DNA of 64,000 nucleotides from Arctopsyche grandis (GCF_051622035.1 NC_135362.1:17570501-17634500); one strand, 5' to 3'; positions 1 to 12,842 are shown, counted from the stretch's first letter. Program-made: numbers and translations. The notes: generated by a model not told the origin, from the sequence alone.

Positions 1-898
1 AAGACCCTGGGTTCTTGAAACGCGTCACAGGGATGCCAAATATTCCAGAAACACACCTAAAGTAATTTTCAAGTCCCCTAAAAACATTCGGACGTCATTC
101 ACAGGGCAAGTTGCTGGTCGTCACAAGGGATGGGGGTTGGTGTGAATTAGGGGCGATACAAACACATCCCAACTTGCCACCCATCTTGACAAAAATATTA
201 AATAGTAAATTTAACAACCAAAATACAATTCTAAATTTAAAACATGTATAAAATACGATGCATAGCATAATACGATCAGTAATTGAACGATGTAATACAA
301 GTAAATAATTAAATAAATGCAATTAAATACACAAATACATGCATATACATACATATGTACATTAGTTTTTAATAAGGTAAATACAATTATAGCATAAATA
401 AGTTTCAGTTTTACTACTGTGAATTAGTAAATTTTATTTAGTATCTAAATTTTTGATATTGTTTTTTTTTTGTTCCATCACACGTACCCTGTTTGCTACA
501 GGGCAGAGGTATGCAAGTATGGGCCGATCCACCGCGCCCTTACGAGTCCCTTGGGTGAGGACCCGAGGCCCTACTCGGAAGACCCTTGTAAAAGTTCAAG
601 TCATTCGCACATACTCTTATTGTGAGCACTTTCGAATTATTATAAAGAGTTACTTTTCTTCGGAGAATACGGGACCAAGTCCCACGTCCATTTATTTTAA
701 TGCGCCGAACTTAACACGCAACCCTCAAACCGTCCAGTATTTGAATTTCGTAATTATTAGGCAAAATTGTATAAATTTGACATTACAGACTTCGGTAAAA
801 TATTTAATTTAAATGTCTTTTTTTTTTCAATAATTTTGAGCAAGCAGTAATACTTTTATATTTATTTAATTTCATAAACATCCCTACGTAAATAGAAA
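1..898. other. Non-coding flank, no gene recognised
   Basis: Mixed-complexity DNA with a slightly more G+C-rich patch near 500-720. A 119-codon open frame at 453-812 covers the patch, but it has no recognisable domain and unremarkable composition, so I do not call it a gene. Confidence 0.5.
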
Positions 899-917
899 TA
901 TACGTAAGTAAATATAA

Positions 918-987
<70 letters not shown>

Positions 988-1018
988 GTATGTATATGTA
1001 TGTATTTATGTATATAAG
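899..1018. repeat. (TA)n microsatellite with TGTA variants
   Basis: Nearly pure TA dinucleotides from about 916 to 981, followed by TATGTATG-type repeats. This is a simple repeat with no coding content. Confidence 0.95.
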
Positions 1019-2550
1019 TACCGAATGATTTTATATCTATTAAATTTTACAAATTTGAGAATCGAGTGCAAATCGAGGGGTGATCTCCGAACTGAAACCT
1101 GATACCCTTGATTCTAGTGCCCCGGTGTATGAAAATCGATAAAATTAATATTTTAAATTCTTGGTACTGAAAGTCGACATGCATACATATGCACACTAAT
1201 ACTGCATAAGTTAGTTTATTCATTTACCTAATCAATCACAAACTACTACCCAAATATACATGTACTATGTTACTTATACTTATTTATTACAGTTAAGCTA
1301 TAGTGATATAACAGATATACTCCAGGGCGTCACTATATCTATACATGAAAAAACAAAAGATACAAAAATAAAAATGAAATATCATAAAATGTAAACAAAA
1401 TTTAAAGCATGAAAATAATGAAAAAAATAATAGAAAAATAAAAAAAAAGATTTTGTATTTACTATGTATTATATATGTACATATGTTTGTACATTCATAT
1501 GTACATATGTATAAGTAAGCAGTTGTGAAATGTAGATTGTTGCATTTATGAACGTAAATGCATTTCGATATTGCTTCTACAGTATCGTAAAAGCATTAGT
1601 CTCCTAGGAAATACCAATATGTTTAAAATTTCACGCAGAAAATTTACACATCGATAAAATGCCCATGGGCACCATAAATTCAACGCGGGGGTCAGTCAGG
1701 TTGTAATACATACGTTCATATACATTGTACATATGTATGCATATATACATACATACATTCATATTAAATCATTTATCAACAATATTATCATAATGTAAGT
1801 GTTAAAGAAAAAACCTGAATTTTCACAATGAAAATTTTACGTGAAGGAAAATCAGATTTTTCACAATATTTTTATATTATTTTGATCACTAAAACAAAAA
1901 TGTATATACACACATCCTTTTTACGTGTAGATAAAACATACCTAATTATTGGTAAAATTAATAAATAATAACGCATATACATACGTATGTGCAACCAGAT
2001 TTCCATTAACTTGGATTTTATTTATTCTAAAATATAATGATCTATTCGAGGGATTGTTTAATTTTAGATTGTAACGTGTTCTCTTATTGTATATGTTTTA
2101 TATTTATGATAATTTTGTTTTTTTAATATGTTTTATATTATTTTCTTATTGTATCATTTTTTTCTTTTTTGCTTAGCCACAGTGACGACATAGAACTACT
2201 CTCTAATGTCACTATGGCAAAACTATATTGGAAGGATTCAGTCATAATATTTAATCAAATTTATTCAAATTGTTAATCAAAACTAATGTTGCGTTTAAAC
2301 CATAAATGTCAAAATATCTGCATTTATACGATAAATGAACTATTATTCAACTATTTTTCAAAAATCGTATCGAGTCGTATCGATCCATAAATTACAACAA
2401 TTTCAACTTACATCGAGAGAATGCACAACATAAATTTGTACATACATATGTACATAGATATACGTACAGTATTACTATATTATAATAGTATCTGTGAAAG
2501 TTTGCTGAGATAAATGTATTCAAACACACATACGCGGAAGTCCCAAAATC
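1019..2550. other. A+T-rich spacer, no gene seen
   Basis: A+T-rich DNA with many ACATATGT/ATGTACAT palindromes. A short imperfect stem (GCCACAGTGAC at 2175-2185 against GTCACTATGGC at 2207-2217) is the only local structure noted. No open frame here looks coding. Confidence 0.5.
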
Positions 2551-2975
2551 AATACTTTTAATGGTAAAGGGTCCAAAGCCTCTTTATCCACAAAGGAAAT
2601 CGCCTCTCCCTCACTTATTTTAGCCAATCCAGCAAAATTGCAAATGTCCATTCAACCATAGAAATTTATACCCGCACCCGTCGGCGTGGCCATCCCTTAC
2701 ACGTGCGAGCCCACGTACTCGCATCCCACTCCCACGCATCGAGATCTCCGAATGCAGAAACGAGACGGGAGATATCCACTTTATGGGCTCTATTTTCTCT
2801 CTATAGTTTTTTTTTACCCTGACTTGATGAGGGTTCTACACATATGATGGGCGGCCGGCTTTGACCATTGGGGGACCGGTTTTCATTGGACCGGTCAAGC
2901 AAACTGACCAATGGGCACGCTCCCCCAACCGGTACGAAGTGTGCCCCATTGAATATACAAAAAACAAACAATATA
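2551..2975. promoter_or_regulatory. G+C-richer low-repeat island, candidate regulatory module
   Basis: The island stands out from A+T-rich surroundings and lacks transposon motifs or long open frames. It contains a tight group of ACCGGT sites (separate entry) and two ATTGG/CCAAT boxes. A regulatory role is inference from composition and motif clustering. Confidence 0.3.
2875..2933. promoter_or_regulatory. Triple ACCGGT cluster (Grainyhead-like sites)
   Basis: ACCGGT occurs at 2875-2880, 2890-2895 and 2928-2933, within 59 bp. ACCGGT is the core of the Grainyhead/CP2 site AACCGGTT; the third copy is preceded by A and the first is followed by TT. Binding is not shown by sequence alone. Confidence 0.3.
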
Positions 2976-3077
2976 AATCAGTGATTTTAAAATTTTATAC
3001 ATTCAAATGCTACTAGAAGTTGATAGAAATATTCGAATTTTTGTTAGCAAATATTCCAACCACTTCTTATATCATTT

Positions 3078-3352
3078 ACAGCCATTCACCATCCACTGTT
3101 AGATCTCCAACACAATTCTCTTCTCTCCAACACAATTCCACAAAGGCCTCTCAACACAATTCCATTCGTCTCTGTTTTGACCAATTCTCATCCATCTCAT
3201 CTCAGAATTTTTTCTAATTCATCCACCCATCTCTCATATGACTATTCTTGTCCCTTATACACTCTCGGGTACCATTCGAGTATTTATTTCGTCCATCTAT
3301 CGTCCATCGTTCTAGCTACGTGATCCGCCCATTGCAGTATCACTAAAGGTGA
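3078..3352 (-). mobile_element. RTE-family LINE, 3'-end fragment
   Basis: On the plus strand this carries the characteristic reversed RTE tail: CCATTCACCATCCACTG, then CATCCATCTCATCTCAGAAT, and later ACGTGATCCGCCCATTGC. The same order recurs at 13592, 43606 and 55025. On the minus strand these motifs encode the degenerate C-terminus (the W-x-GHVAR and RPR-like region). It is 5'-truncated and corrupted, with an ACACAATTC stretch repeated internally. Confidence 0.75.
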
Positions 3353-4691
3353 GCACTTACATACGTAGAGATTTGTAATGAAACAATATTTCTAAGCTAT
3401 GATATTTGTGTACCTATAGCTATAAACGATTCTTTGTTCTTTGATAGACTCTACGAAGAATTTTGATATCAAAAATAAGCATTTACTCGTGAGCATACTA
3501 CGTAATTTATAACATATTCATTCATATTATGAATATATTTAGAGGCGAATATCTTGACTTTGAGAATTTTGCGTTTGAGAATCTTTTGTCGAATAAATAA
3601 TTCTTTTCTCAATTACAATTTTGGTAAACTAAAAACTAAATTTCGTCATTACATATTACATATTTGTACATACATAGTATGTATGCATATAAAGCTTCAA
3701 TCCACTATTTCAAAATATTTTGAATCTTTGAAAGTATTGAAAAAAACTATTAAAACTACCCGATTATATTAGGTAGTATGCAAAAGCCTTAAAATTTCTG
3801 ATCTTTGAGAAACCTGCTACGACATAAAAACGATTGCAGACTTTTCTATGCAGAAAATTTTTTAACGCTTATTTTCCTAGATGACTCAAATATTACTTTT
3901 ACATATTTTTAGAAGTAGGGAGTATCGATGATCAAATAAATGGTTTAGATGTCTTGTAAACCACAAAATATTTACCAAGCAATTCAAGAATTCATCCAAT
4001 TTAATCCAGACAGATTTAAAACGTGAGACAACCCCAGATTTAATCAAATCAGAATTGAGAACCGCCGCTGAGGGATGTTGGTCGCATGGACCGCACGCGT
4101 CCGAGGTCAAAACCAGGGTCCAAAGTTACCGTGAAAAGTGTGCGGTTTGAACCTGATTATCCTGAATGAGATAGAAATGAATGTGTCGCCGTTGAATGGG
4201 GGATTTGAAAGGTCCCTCCACGTGTTTGGATGCTGCTAATGGACCTCAAAGGCTAAGCGGATTCGAAAGCGAATCATAAATATTGCACCGATTATGAGAG
4301 ACAGCGTCCATTGTGCAAACCGGTCCTCTCCTCTAATGGTTCAAGTGTCGTGAAAATTATATTTATCATATACCTTACTATGTATGCATTATATAAGTAC
4401 ATATATGTACATACACGTGCGTTTTCTTTCACCGAATGCACTGTAGTGCATTGTGCGTGCCAAAATAAACAATGCGTCGTTAATAAATGGGAATGTCCCT
4501 TGCAGACTTGCAGCTCAAGGGTGGGTTCTTATTTTCACAGCTAAGGGATGCAAAATAAGCGGAGGAGGATCGATTGATTTATTGACTAAAAATAGTTGGT
4601 TGTAAATTGAATCATATTAGTGTTTTAAACAATATAAGTATCACATTGAATTGTAGATTGATTAATACTATTCATAATTATTCATAAATAA
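3353..4691. other. A+T-rich spacer with a small island at 4030-4340
   Basis: Mostly A+T-rich. The patch at about 4030-4340 is more G+C-rich and repeat-poor and has no convincing open frame. No RNA gene or transposon end was recognised. Confidence 0.45.
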
Positions 4692-4960
4692 CGTGTACAA
4701 CATGTAGATTCAAATAAATAGTCCAATTTTCAGTTCCAACAATACTATTCTGTTTGACTTATTCACAAATTGTTATCACTTATTTTTATTAGATATGCCC
4801 AGAATCTCTGAAAAGCAGAATGAACGTTTAACAGGCCACCAGTATTTTTAAATATTGTAAGACGTTAGACATTACATATGTATATAATATTTAATGTTTG
4901 ACGAGATATTTCTCGAAATTAAGAAAAGTGGACTTAAGATAATTTGAATATAACGTCTCA
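4692..4960 (+). mobile_element. TA-flanked MITE, family A (degenerate left end)
   Basis: It shares with the copies at 18231, 50737 and 58059 the internal core AGAATCTCTGAAAAGCAGAA, the phrase ACAGGCCACCAGTATTTTTA, and the right end GAATATAACGTCTCA followed by TATA. The left inverted repeat is eroded (only AGTCCAATTTTCAG is clear), so the start is approximate. It has no coding capacity. Confidence 0.7.
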
Positions 4961-6915
4961 TATATTGGTTTGAACCAATATTTGAATAATATAAATATCT
5001 ATTTCATGATTTATGCTGTAATAAGTGCATCAATAGAAAGCTTGTAGGAAAAAAAGGTGAATCGAAAATACCAATCTTTGATTTTGGCATCAGACTTTGA
5101 TGTAGTCTATTGTGGGGTGGTTTTCTTACTTCTTAGTCACCATCCAACCCTCCCCCCCTATTATCTCCAATGACACCCCCTGTCTCCAACCCATTCCGCC
5201 AAAAAACGCCCACGGTATCCAAATCTTGAATTGAAGAAGGGGGACGAAGGTGGTGCGACTGGCACATTCATCCGTCCATTTGTCGAATGGCCACGTATTT
5301 TATGCTATTTACCCTGATGTCTAGTTACCCATAACTGCCTCTTATTTTCCGAGGGTTGTTTCGATTGAGATTTTAACTTTTTTCTTGTTTTCGTACTTAA
5401 TACATTCGGTTTCTTTGTTTTATAAATAAATAAATAATGCCGTATGTTAAAAGCTTCTTAAGGTGATCAAGTAAATCTTCCTTTCAAGAGCTTAGAGCAA
5501 AAGTCTTAAGGGAGGAAAGCTCGCTAAAACGCATCTCAAAAGCTCCACAAACCACACACACATCAATTGTCCCTGCCAGGGGGGTAAAATTCACCCTCAA
5601 AGACAGGTTTCCCAGAACACGCACAAAACTAACCGTTCATCTTATTCACTACTTACTGTGCTTAATTAAGCCAAAATTATTTCACATATATAAGGTTTTC
5701 CCGATATTTATATAAAACCTAAGCAGTTTAAATATACATTTTATTTTTAAGAATTAAATTTCAAAAATGTTCCTCCTGAATTAGTGCGCGACGGAAATGG
5801 GGCACTCTAGATCAAAGAAAGGTAATGTTCCGGAAAAATAATATCATACATGTCAAAATGGAATAAAACGGTAATGGGCCACATCGGCAATCTTATGAGA
5901 CGACCCTCATCTCTTCTCTGGTGTGTTTCCTGTCAAATTTTAACGATTTTCCATGGCATACTTTTTTTCTTTACCCCGGTGCGCCTCAAAGGTTTCGCTT
6001 CTATGTATGTACGACTTCCTCTTTTCCGGCAAATGATCCTCGAAAGCAACCAATCCGAGATGAGAGGGACATGTGCGTCTTCGGACTGAGTATGGAACGG
6101 TTCGAAAATTACGAACGTCTCGCTCTATTCAGCGACATTTTATTCAGGTTTTCCGCACAATGGATAACCGAACGGGTATAAAAGAAAATCATTTTGAAAT
6201 ACGATATTGCTGTGTTCAGTATATATATTTTTCGTCGAATTACATGAAATTTTTTAGCTAAGACCTACATAAGTATATTGAATTTGATATTCTAGTAATA
6301 TTATATAAATATTTTTATGAATGTATGTACATATATGTATATCGAATACTAGCCATTATTATGCTTACTGCCATTTTTTATCACTGCCTATGCTGCCATT
6401 TTATATTTTTCTATGTAAAATTTTTGACCATTGTGTTACATTAAGAATTCATGTAATGCCACAATAATCCAAACTTTAAAATAAATAAAAAAATATGTCA
6501 TTATGTTATTATTTGTTTAGTCTACTGTCGATAATTTGTGAACCCATACATCAGCAAATTTAATTTCAATCAAAATTATCGTATGTGTGTATCTAAATCC
6601 TATTTTTAGTATTAATTGTAAATATACAAGACAAATTTCATACCTACATACAAATTTCATAATTGTCTTATATGTAGGTACATTTGCTTTCTGAACAACA
6701 TTGGAAATAGCAATGTTTACGAGACTTTGAATATTTTTTGGATAAATTTGACACGATACACCGATCTGACTGTAAGTCGCCAGGGAAACTAATTATTGTT
6801 ATTTTAATAAGTCAAACTCACTTATTTTATAAACAGAAAACACGTTCCTATACAAGACACAATTTTAGATCTATAGAAATTAAATACTCGGTAAATTTTA
6901 CATAAATCGGTGGTT
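4961..6915. other. Spacer with two G+C-richer islands
   Basis: Islands at about 5090-5400 and 5500-6190 sit in A+T-rich DNA. Overlapping open frames of 60-86 codons in the second island run in different frames over the same bases and show no domain. I see no splice or coding pattern I trust. Possible regulatory DNA. Confidence 0.4.
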
Positions 6916-7264
6916 AGCAACCAGCAACATTGATCAGTGGTTAGCATGTAATGCTTTCGATTGTGTGGTCACGGGTTCTATCCCTGACTTTGTTGTTGGC
7001 TAGACCTTGAATATATAACTCCATGGTTCATCGTTTCCTTTTGGAGTTTGACAATTTATCTGATTTCATTTGAAATGGTTCCAAAAAATTGGCAATCCTG
7101 TCCTATTTCTGGCAAAATTTGAGTTTATTGATATTTAAAAACTTTGCAAAATTTGTCCATTAGTGTCTCTATGATGATTCTAATGTTTGATGATCAATTT
7201 TTCTAATTGACCTTGAAGGATACTTATGTACGATGTTGACAATAGATGCCGTGTTAATAAAAAT
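6916..7264 (+). mobile_element. tRNA-derived SINE copy
   Basis: The tRNA-like head has an A-box-like ATCAGTGGTTAGCATG near 6933 and a B-box-like GGGTTCTATCCC near 6974. It is followed by the family's conserved body (GTTTGACAATTTATCTGATT, GAAATGGTTCC) and a tail ending in TTAATAAAAA. The same head-body order recurs in eight other copies here. Confidence 0.8.
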
Positions 7265-7399
7265 GGGTGTATACCTGTATAAATAAATAGAACAGTCGGT
7301 GACTGATTATGTAACCTATGAACAATATTTACTGATCAAATAAATTCATACCGATTTATAGCCGAAATGTTTCCGCTAATATGTACATATGTACCCTCA

Positions 7400-8890
7400 C
7401 ACACAGACATACGTCATTGAATTATTGTAATGTAATATAATTCGCAGGACACACAGTGTAGGCTCGTTTCATGATGGCATCCTTCCAACTCAACCGAGTG
7501 ATATGTTAAGCGTACAAGTACAGTCGGGCACGTAACGGTCACCGCGCGCCCCACAGTTTGGGCGCCACTCGGTCGAGCCATCGTCGTCGTCGCGAATCTG
7601 TTCTGTACACACAGCGCCGCTAAATAAATAACGGCTAATGGGGGACATTCATCAGAAGCGGGGACGGGGAGGTAGCGAAGGTGGAAATGGGGAGGGATGT
7701 TTTGGGGTGGGTGCCCTCGTCGACCACCCCTGAATGTCCTTTGTGACGTCACGGCGACCGCACGAGTGCAATCTCTCAAATCCTGACGATACTCCTGAGG
7801 ACGCATTCGCATCACAATTGTAACTCAAAACTGTCGTTACTTTTTCAACGAGCTGCGTCGTTAGCCTTTCGCGATGTTCGGACTTAACGATTGACCTCGC
7901 CGTATGCTCGTTTGATTGTGCAATGGAAAAGTCAAAAAGTACGAAAATGGGGTAGAAGACGCCGAAATTATGACACATTGAAAATTGCAACTTCAGTTCA
8001 GACTGAAACTGATCTGAATCATTAGATTATCCTAAATTTCTAAAATAAATTTCAGCATAGTGAGGACCACTGTAATATATTATATGCACTTACAAACAAA
8101 TACAATATGCAAATTTTCAGGATTAGACTTTTAAAAAAACATGAAGGATCATATCATAAGAGGAGTATCCAACAGACATGCGAGTTGAATGATAGACAGT
8201 GAGGATAGATGGGTCACGTTCAGTTCTGCTCACGCACCCCGTACATCCTTTTAATCCATCAATCGTCCGCAAGAGGTGGAGTAGAAAAAAAAAAACAGAG
8301 GAAGAAGAAGAAAGTGGTGGGTAGAAGTTGTCGTCCATTTGTTTGAATCCTCTGGTTGTCATCGCCGCTGGGATTGCATCCTAAGTGGACCCCGAGTCAT
8401 CATTTGTCAGCGTCAACCGATTCACATACACATACACCAGGCGAAAAAACTTAATCTCCTCCACACTCGCTTTGTAAATGTGACACCACCGACCAGCACT
8501 CCTCAAACCGTTTGTATTTTCTCCGACTCAGTCACTGTTTAAGGGAAAGACTTGGAGGTCGGGATGGGGGAAAGAAAAAACTTAAAATGGATGACGAGGC
8601 GCAATTCTGATGGCATACGTGACGAACAGACAAATTCTCCCATTGACGCGTTTTTCCGGAAAATTCGGAAAAAGAACCACCATCCCCTCTCTACATTCTA
8701 TTTTTTTTTTGTCCACGTTCAGACAAAAGAGGCAATGCGATGGTCCGAGCGACACTCCTCGGAGCGCCATCAATCTAAGGCGCCCCGGAAATCGCTGACA
8801 GCTGACAGTTGACAGTCGGACCTGTCGCCGGCAACTGAACGGTTTCCGGATAAGGTTCAAGTTTTCGCTTATCGTTCCGTATGACGAACA
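7400..8890. promoter_or_regulatory. Long G+C-richer island, candidate regulatory DNA
   Basis: About 1.5 kb of low-repeat sequence clearly richer in G+C than its flanks. It holds several overlapping open frames (up to 133 codons at 7414-7815, minus) with no domain, low-complexity Arg/Pro composition and rival frames on both strands. The TGACAG triplet is listed separately. A regulatory role is inferred. Confidence 0.3.
8796..8815 (+). promoter_or_regulatory. Three TGACAG sites in tandem
   Basis: TGACAG begins at 8796, 8803 and 8810, an exact 7-bp spacing. TGACAG is the core recognised by Meis/Homothorax and TGIF-type TALE homeodomain proteins. Homotypic tandem spacing favours cooperative binding, but no binding is demonstrated. 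Confidence 0.3.
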
Positions 8891-9220
8891 CGTCTGAAAT
8901 CATATTTTTATTTATAAAAAAATAAAAATTTTACTTGTTAACATAATTAATTTCAATTAATTAAACTTTAAATATAACCCTAGTACCAAGCCGATGAGAC
9001 AAGTATAGAAACGGAATTCATTTAACTTTATTACTTACTACAGTGAAACGAAATTTAAAATAAATTCCAATTAATGTAAGATAAACAATCTGATATAATC
9101 AGCCTACTGCCAGCTGTGCATAAAAAAAACTACATCAAAATCAACTAGTGAATCTCTTAACTCATGAATATTGTTCTTTATGGTAGTAATTGTTCAAAAA
9201 TGTATTACTGCACATTTGTA
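8891..9220. other. A+T-rich spacer, nothing recognised
   Basis: A+T-rich, with no open frame, element end or structured RNA that I can support. Confidence 0.5.
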
Positions 9221-9546
9221 TCATTTATTATTTTATTTAATTAATTAATTATCGGTAATTTACCACTTACATATTGCAGTAAATTGACAAATTTCGAGAT
9301 GCTGAAAAACTCGATATTTGCGAGACATCTATAGACAAATTTGCAGCATTCTATAAATCAGCGAATTCAAGATGCTGTAAACTCGAATTTTGCGAGAAAT
9401 ATGACCGAGTCGCCAATTTGTTGGAACCGTTTCAATAAAATCAGATAAATTGGCACATATCCAAAGTCTGGCCAGAAGTACGTCCTGGGATTGAACCCAC
9501 ACAATTGAAAGCATTACACGCTAACCAATTATCTATGCTGCTGCTG
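9221..9546 (-). mobile_element. tRNA-derived SINE copy, reverse orientation
   Basis: Read on the minus strand it starts with CAGCAGCAGCATAGATAATT, then GGTTAGCGTGTAATGC (A box) and GGGTTCAATCCC (B box). The body follows (CCAATTTATCTGATTTTATT, GAAACGGTTCC), and it ends in TTAAATAAAATAATAAATGA. This is one of the best-preserved heads of the family. Confidence 0.85.
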
Positions 9547-10790
9547 TTATGTATAGATACTTATATTATGCCCAATTAAGAATGGAAGTTAAAAAAAATA
9601 TTTACTAAAACCATGAATTTACCAGTATCACCCGTACTTTTAGTATTTAACTAATTTTAATCATGGCGAAAAGGTTTCGCTCTCCTCACCTGGACACAGG
9701 TAAAGATATATTTTGAACGCATTGAAGCACGCGTGTGCAACGAGGTAAGATAAAGAAAACGCTCTCGTCCGTCCCTCTCGCACCACCCACAAACCCTCAC
9801 CCACCTCCACCCACTCCAATTTACCCACCGGGTGACCCTCCAACCCTCAAATCCCTCCCCCACACCGCACACGCCTGACCGCTGCCAACCGGACACTGAT
9901 CAATATTAAACTTTCAGTCCGCAAGCCATGTGCAAATGTATGTAGATATGTGTTTCATCTGCGGTAATTATGCGCTACACAGTTTGGGAACAACTCCAAT
10001 ACGCATCGCACTCGACTCGATTGCGCTTAATTGTTTAACTAGTCGTTAAATTTAACTGCTAAATATCGATTCCAACTGAAACTCATCAATTGGAAAAACA
10101 TTACGTTATAAATATGCAATAAACCTAGTATTCCAATGTACTAGTATTCCTATAAAATGTGAGAAATCAATGAAAATTAGGTCAAGTTCATTCAAAAGTG
10201 TGTTAAAATAAATTTCTGATTTATATACATGTGTACAAACAATTTTTTTTAAACATTTCCATAGCTTTCCTGATTTTAATTAGTCGGAGTCATAACATTT
10301 ATGAGTTGCATCAAAGAAAATAGATTTTTTTTTTTAAATAATTTGTCAATCCAAAATAAATTGTTCAGGTTTATAAGGATTGGAAATATTCTAAATGTGT
10401 AATACAAGATTCGACCGTTCATTTTTTAGCTTTTGAACAATACTAACATATTACATTAAGTACATCATCATCAAATTGAAATATATGAACATATACATAT
10501 TTATATTTACATGTCATCAATAAGCAATTCTATCAAAAGTTACATTTACAAGTTTTTTTAGTTGAAAAACAGAAGGAATCAATGTACGTAATTTTACATA
10601 AATATTTGCGTATGACTGAAACATTATAATTTAAAATAAATCTGAACCGATACGATTCTAAACTTTGATTCAAGTATTATATGTACATAAGTTTGACTAT
10701 GAATGTGAATGTTTCAAAATTAAAATTAAAATTAAACTATTGTACAATACAATGTTACAGAAACACGCAGATAAACATATTTGGATTCTG
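9547..10790. other. Island at 9655-9985, then A+T-rich spacer
   Basis: The first part has a C-rich plus strand (repeated CACCC-type motifs at 9780-9870). The rest is A+T-rich with microsatellite fragments. No gene is supported. Confidence 0.45.
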
Positions 10791-10794
10791 TTTA

Positions 10795-11430
10795 TATATT
10801 ACACACCCTCGCCATCCAACCCCAGTGTCCGAAGAAAAACACACAACCCCCCCATCTCAGATTTACCTAATATTCAAGCCTTGTTATCCCTCGACCATTG
10901 TCGGCCATTACGGCCTTAGGCCTAACACCCCCTCCTTCCCTCCCCCAGCCGGATCCTCTAGCCCCGGACAGATCTTACCCTGAACTCACCCCCCCCCCTT
11001 CAACATCCCTCTTCATCCCTCCCCTCGAGCATCCCCAAACAGGGAGCAAACTTTTATAAGGCTGTCCACCACCACCATCACCCCCGCGTCCGTACGACCG
11101 TCTATCTGCCTGTGTTTACAATATCCAAGTGGACCATTGTACGACCCTCCGTCCCGTCCCCCCACCCCGGACTCTGCTTAGGGCCGACGTCTCCCCCCTC
11201 ACCACCGCAGCCGGGAGGAGTTGGGGGAGCGGGGGAGGGCGATTCTACCCACATATTTATATAGTGTCAGGGGTTGGGAGAGCCGAGGCTAGTCGGAAAA
11301 CGGGCAAAGTAAGCAAAAGTTGCGATCCCCTCCCCGTCCTCTTATCCCGCCGGTCCACCCGCACATCCCACCCCGTTCGACCCACCTCAGATGGAGAGGC
11401 GTTCTGAAACGGTGACACATATACGTAATT
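10795..11430. promoter_or_regulatory. Pyrimidine-rich G+C island
   Basis: Strong strand asymmetry: the plus strand is full of CCCTCC and CCCCC runs from about 10800 to 11400. Open frames of 84-100 codons are proline/serine-rich by-products. The minus strand carries many G-runs and could form G-quadruplexes. Candidate regulatory DNA. Confidence 0.3.
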
Positions 11431-12285
11431 CAATATGAACGTGTGAGTAAATGTATGTAGTATGTATGTCGTTGAGTGCGATCCTGATTAAATTGAAATT
11501 TAATAGACTGTTTTATATTCATGTTCGCATGTCGTACTCATATTATGTTTCGCTTTACAGCAATTCAGTAACAAATTTAATACCAATCGATATTACCTCG
11601 GGATAAATTTAGAAATCTAAACAATTCTTCTTTAATAAACTGGCTTATGTACAGAGTGCACACACTTTAAAAACCCTACATTTTTAACGACGATAAGTAT
11701 TTATTATGAAGTCATTTAAAAATTAAAAGTTTTTATTACCTGTCTGCTTTTTTTGTTAAAACAAAGTTCAAACCGTAACGTGTAAACCATTCAGATGAGG
11801 TTCGAAATTGTTTTTCCAGTAACTTTAAAAATTTTCATTATTTCTAGAAATTATGTATTTTACAAAAAAATGCTTAAAAGAAATACCTACAAAACAGAAT
11901 TTTAAAATGAATATCTCCGAAATTTCTAAGATATAATTTCTAAAATATAATAAAACACTCACTGAGATACAACGACCATCTATGTTTCAGAGAAAATAGA
12001 AAATATGTCAAAAAAAAAGTCTAAGAAAATTTCATCATAATATAAATAAAAATATGCGTATTTTTAACAAAACATTACCCGTATAAAGTTGAATAAATAA
12101 TACACATTCATATGTAGATTTGTATATATGTATGTATCTCATCTCACAATATTTTCAAAAAGTAATAGATATTTATGTTTTTGCCAAATGTTTACAACAT
12201 ACCCACATATGTATATTTATATAGCATCACATACTCTAATAACTTGAATTTGTATATTTCAGATACATAATATGTATTTGGAAAA
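11431..12285. other. A+T-rich spacer, no gene seen
   Basis: A+T-rich sequence with scattered ATGTACAT-type palindromes. No coding frame or transposon terminus was recognised. Confidence 0.5.
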
Positions 12286-12560
12286 AGGCTGGTTTGCCTA
12301 ATACCGTCCGGGGGAGGAGTTCACCGTTCGGTCCGAGGGGGTTAATATTCGGAGGGGGGGTGTATAGGGAGGGTAAGGACAGTTTCCGGGTGTGAGTAAG
12401 GGCTGTCCGGGAGGGAGGGGGATGGGTTGGGTACCAGAGGGGGGGACATAGTGGGAGGAAGAGGGCGGGTGAAATTGGCCGACAGTTGCTGGAGGGTGGC
12501 TTTGGGAGCGGACAGAGGGATGTTTTGCGCGAGCGAACCGCTACTGGCCAGACCTGTACA
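12286..12560. promoter_or_regulatory. G-rich island with quadruplex motif
   Basis: The plus strand has repeated G-runs. The segment 12409-12431 reads GGG, A, GGG, A, GGGGG, AT, GGG, TT, GGG, a textbook intramolecular quadruplex pattern, and another looser set lies at about 12335-12377. The open frame on the minus strand is Pro/Ser-rich and not credible as protein. Confidence 0.4.
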
Positions 12561-12736
12561 GGGACTTTATTTACGTAAAAACCGCTATTTAAATCGATCA
12601 CATATTTCAACTAACACCACTGATCAATGACTGGACACACATGAAGCAAATAAAATTGTTACGAATTCAAAAAAAAATAATGACATATCAGTGGCCCATT
12701 CCAAATTTTCATCACAAACACGTGTAAATATGTGCG

Positions 12737-12738
<2 letters not shown>

Positions 12739-12828
<90 letters not shown>

Positions 12829-12834
12829 GTATGT
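12739..12834. repeat. (TA)n microsatellite
   Basis: Pure TA dinucleotides to about 12822, then ACATATGTATGTATGTAC. It directly abuts the hAT MITE on its right. Confidence 0.95.
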
Positions 12835-12842
12835 ATGTACAT

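Noticed and set aside
1295..1345. Imperfect stem CTATAGTGA...TCACTATA
   Set aside because: Short, imperfect and unsupported by any repeat or RNA family. Kept only as background structure.
7414..7815. 133-codon minus-strand frame in a G+C-richer island
   Set aside because: Low-complexity composition, an overlapping rival frame of 112 codons, no domain.
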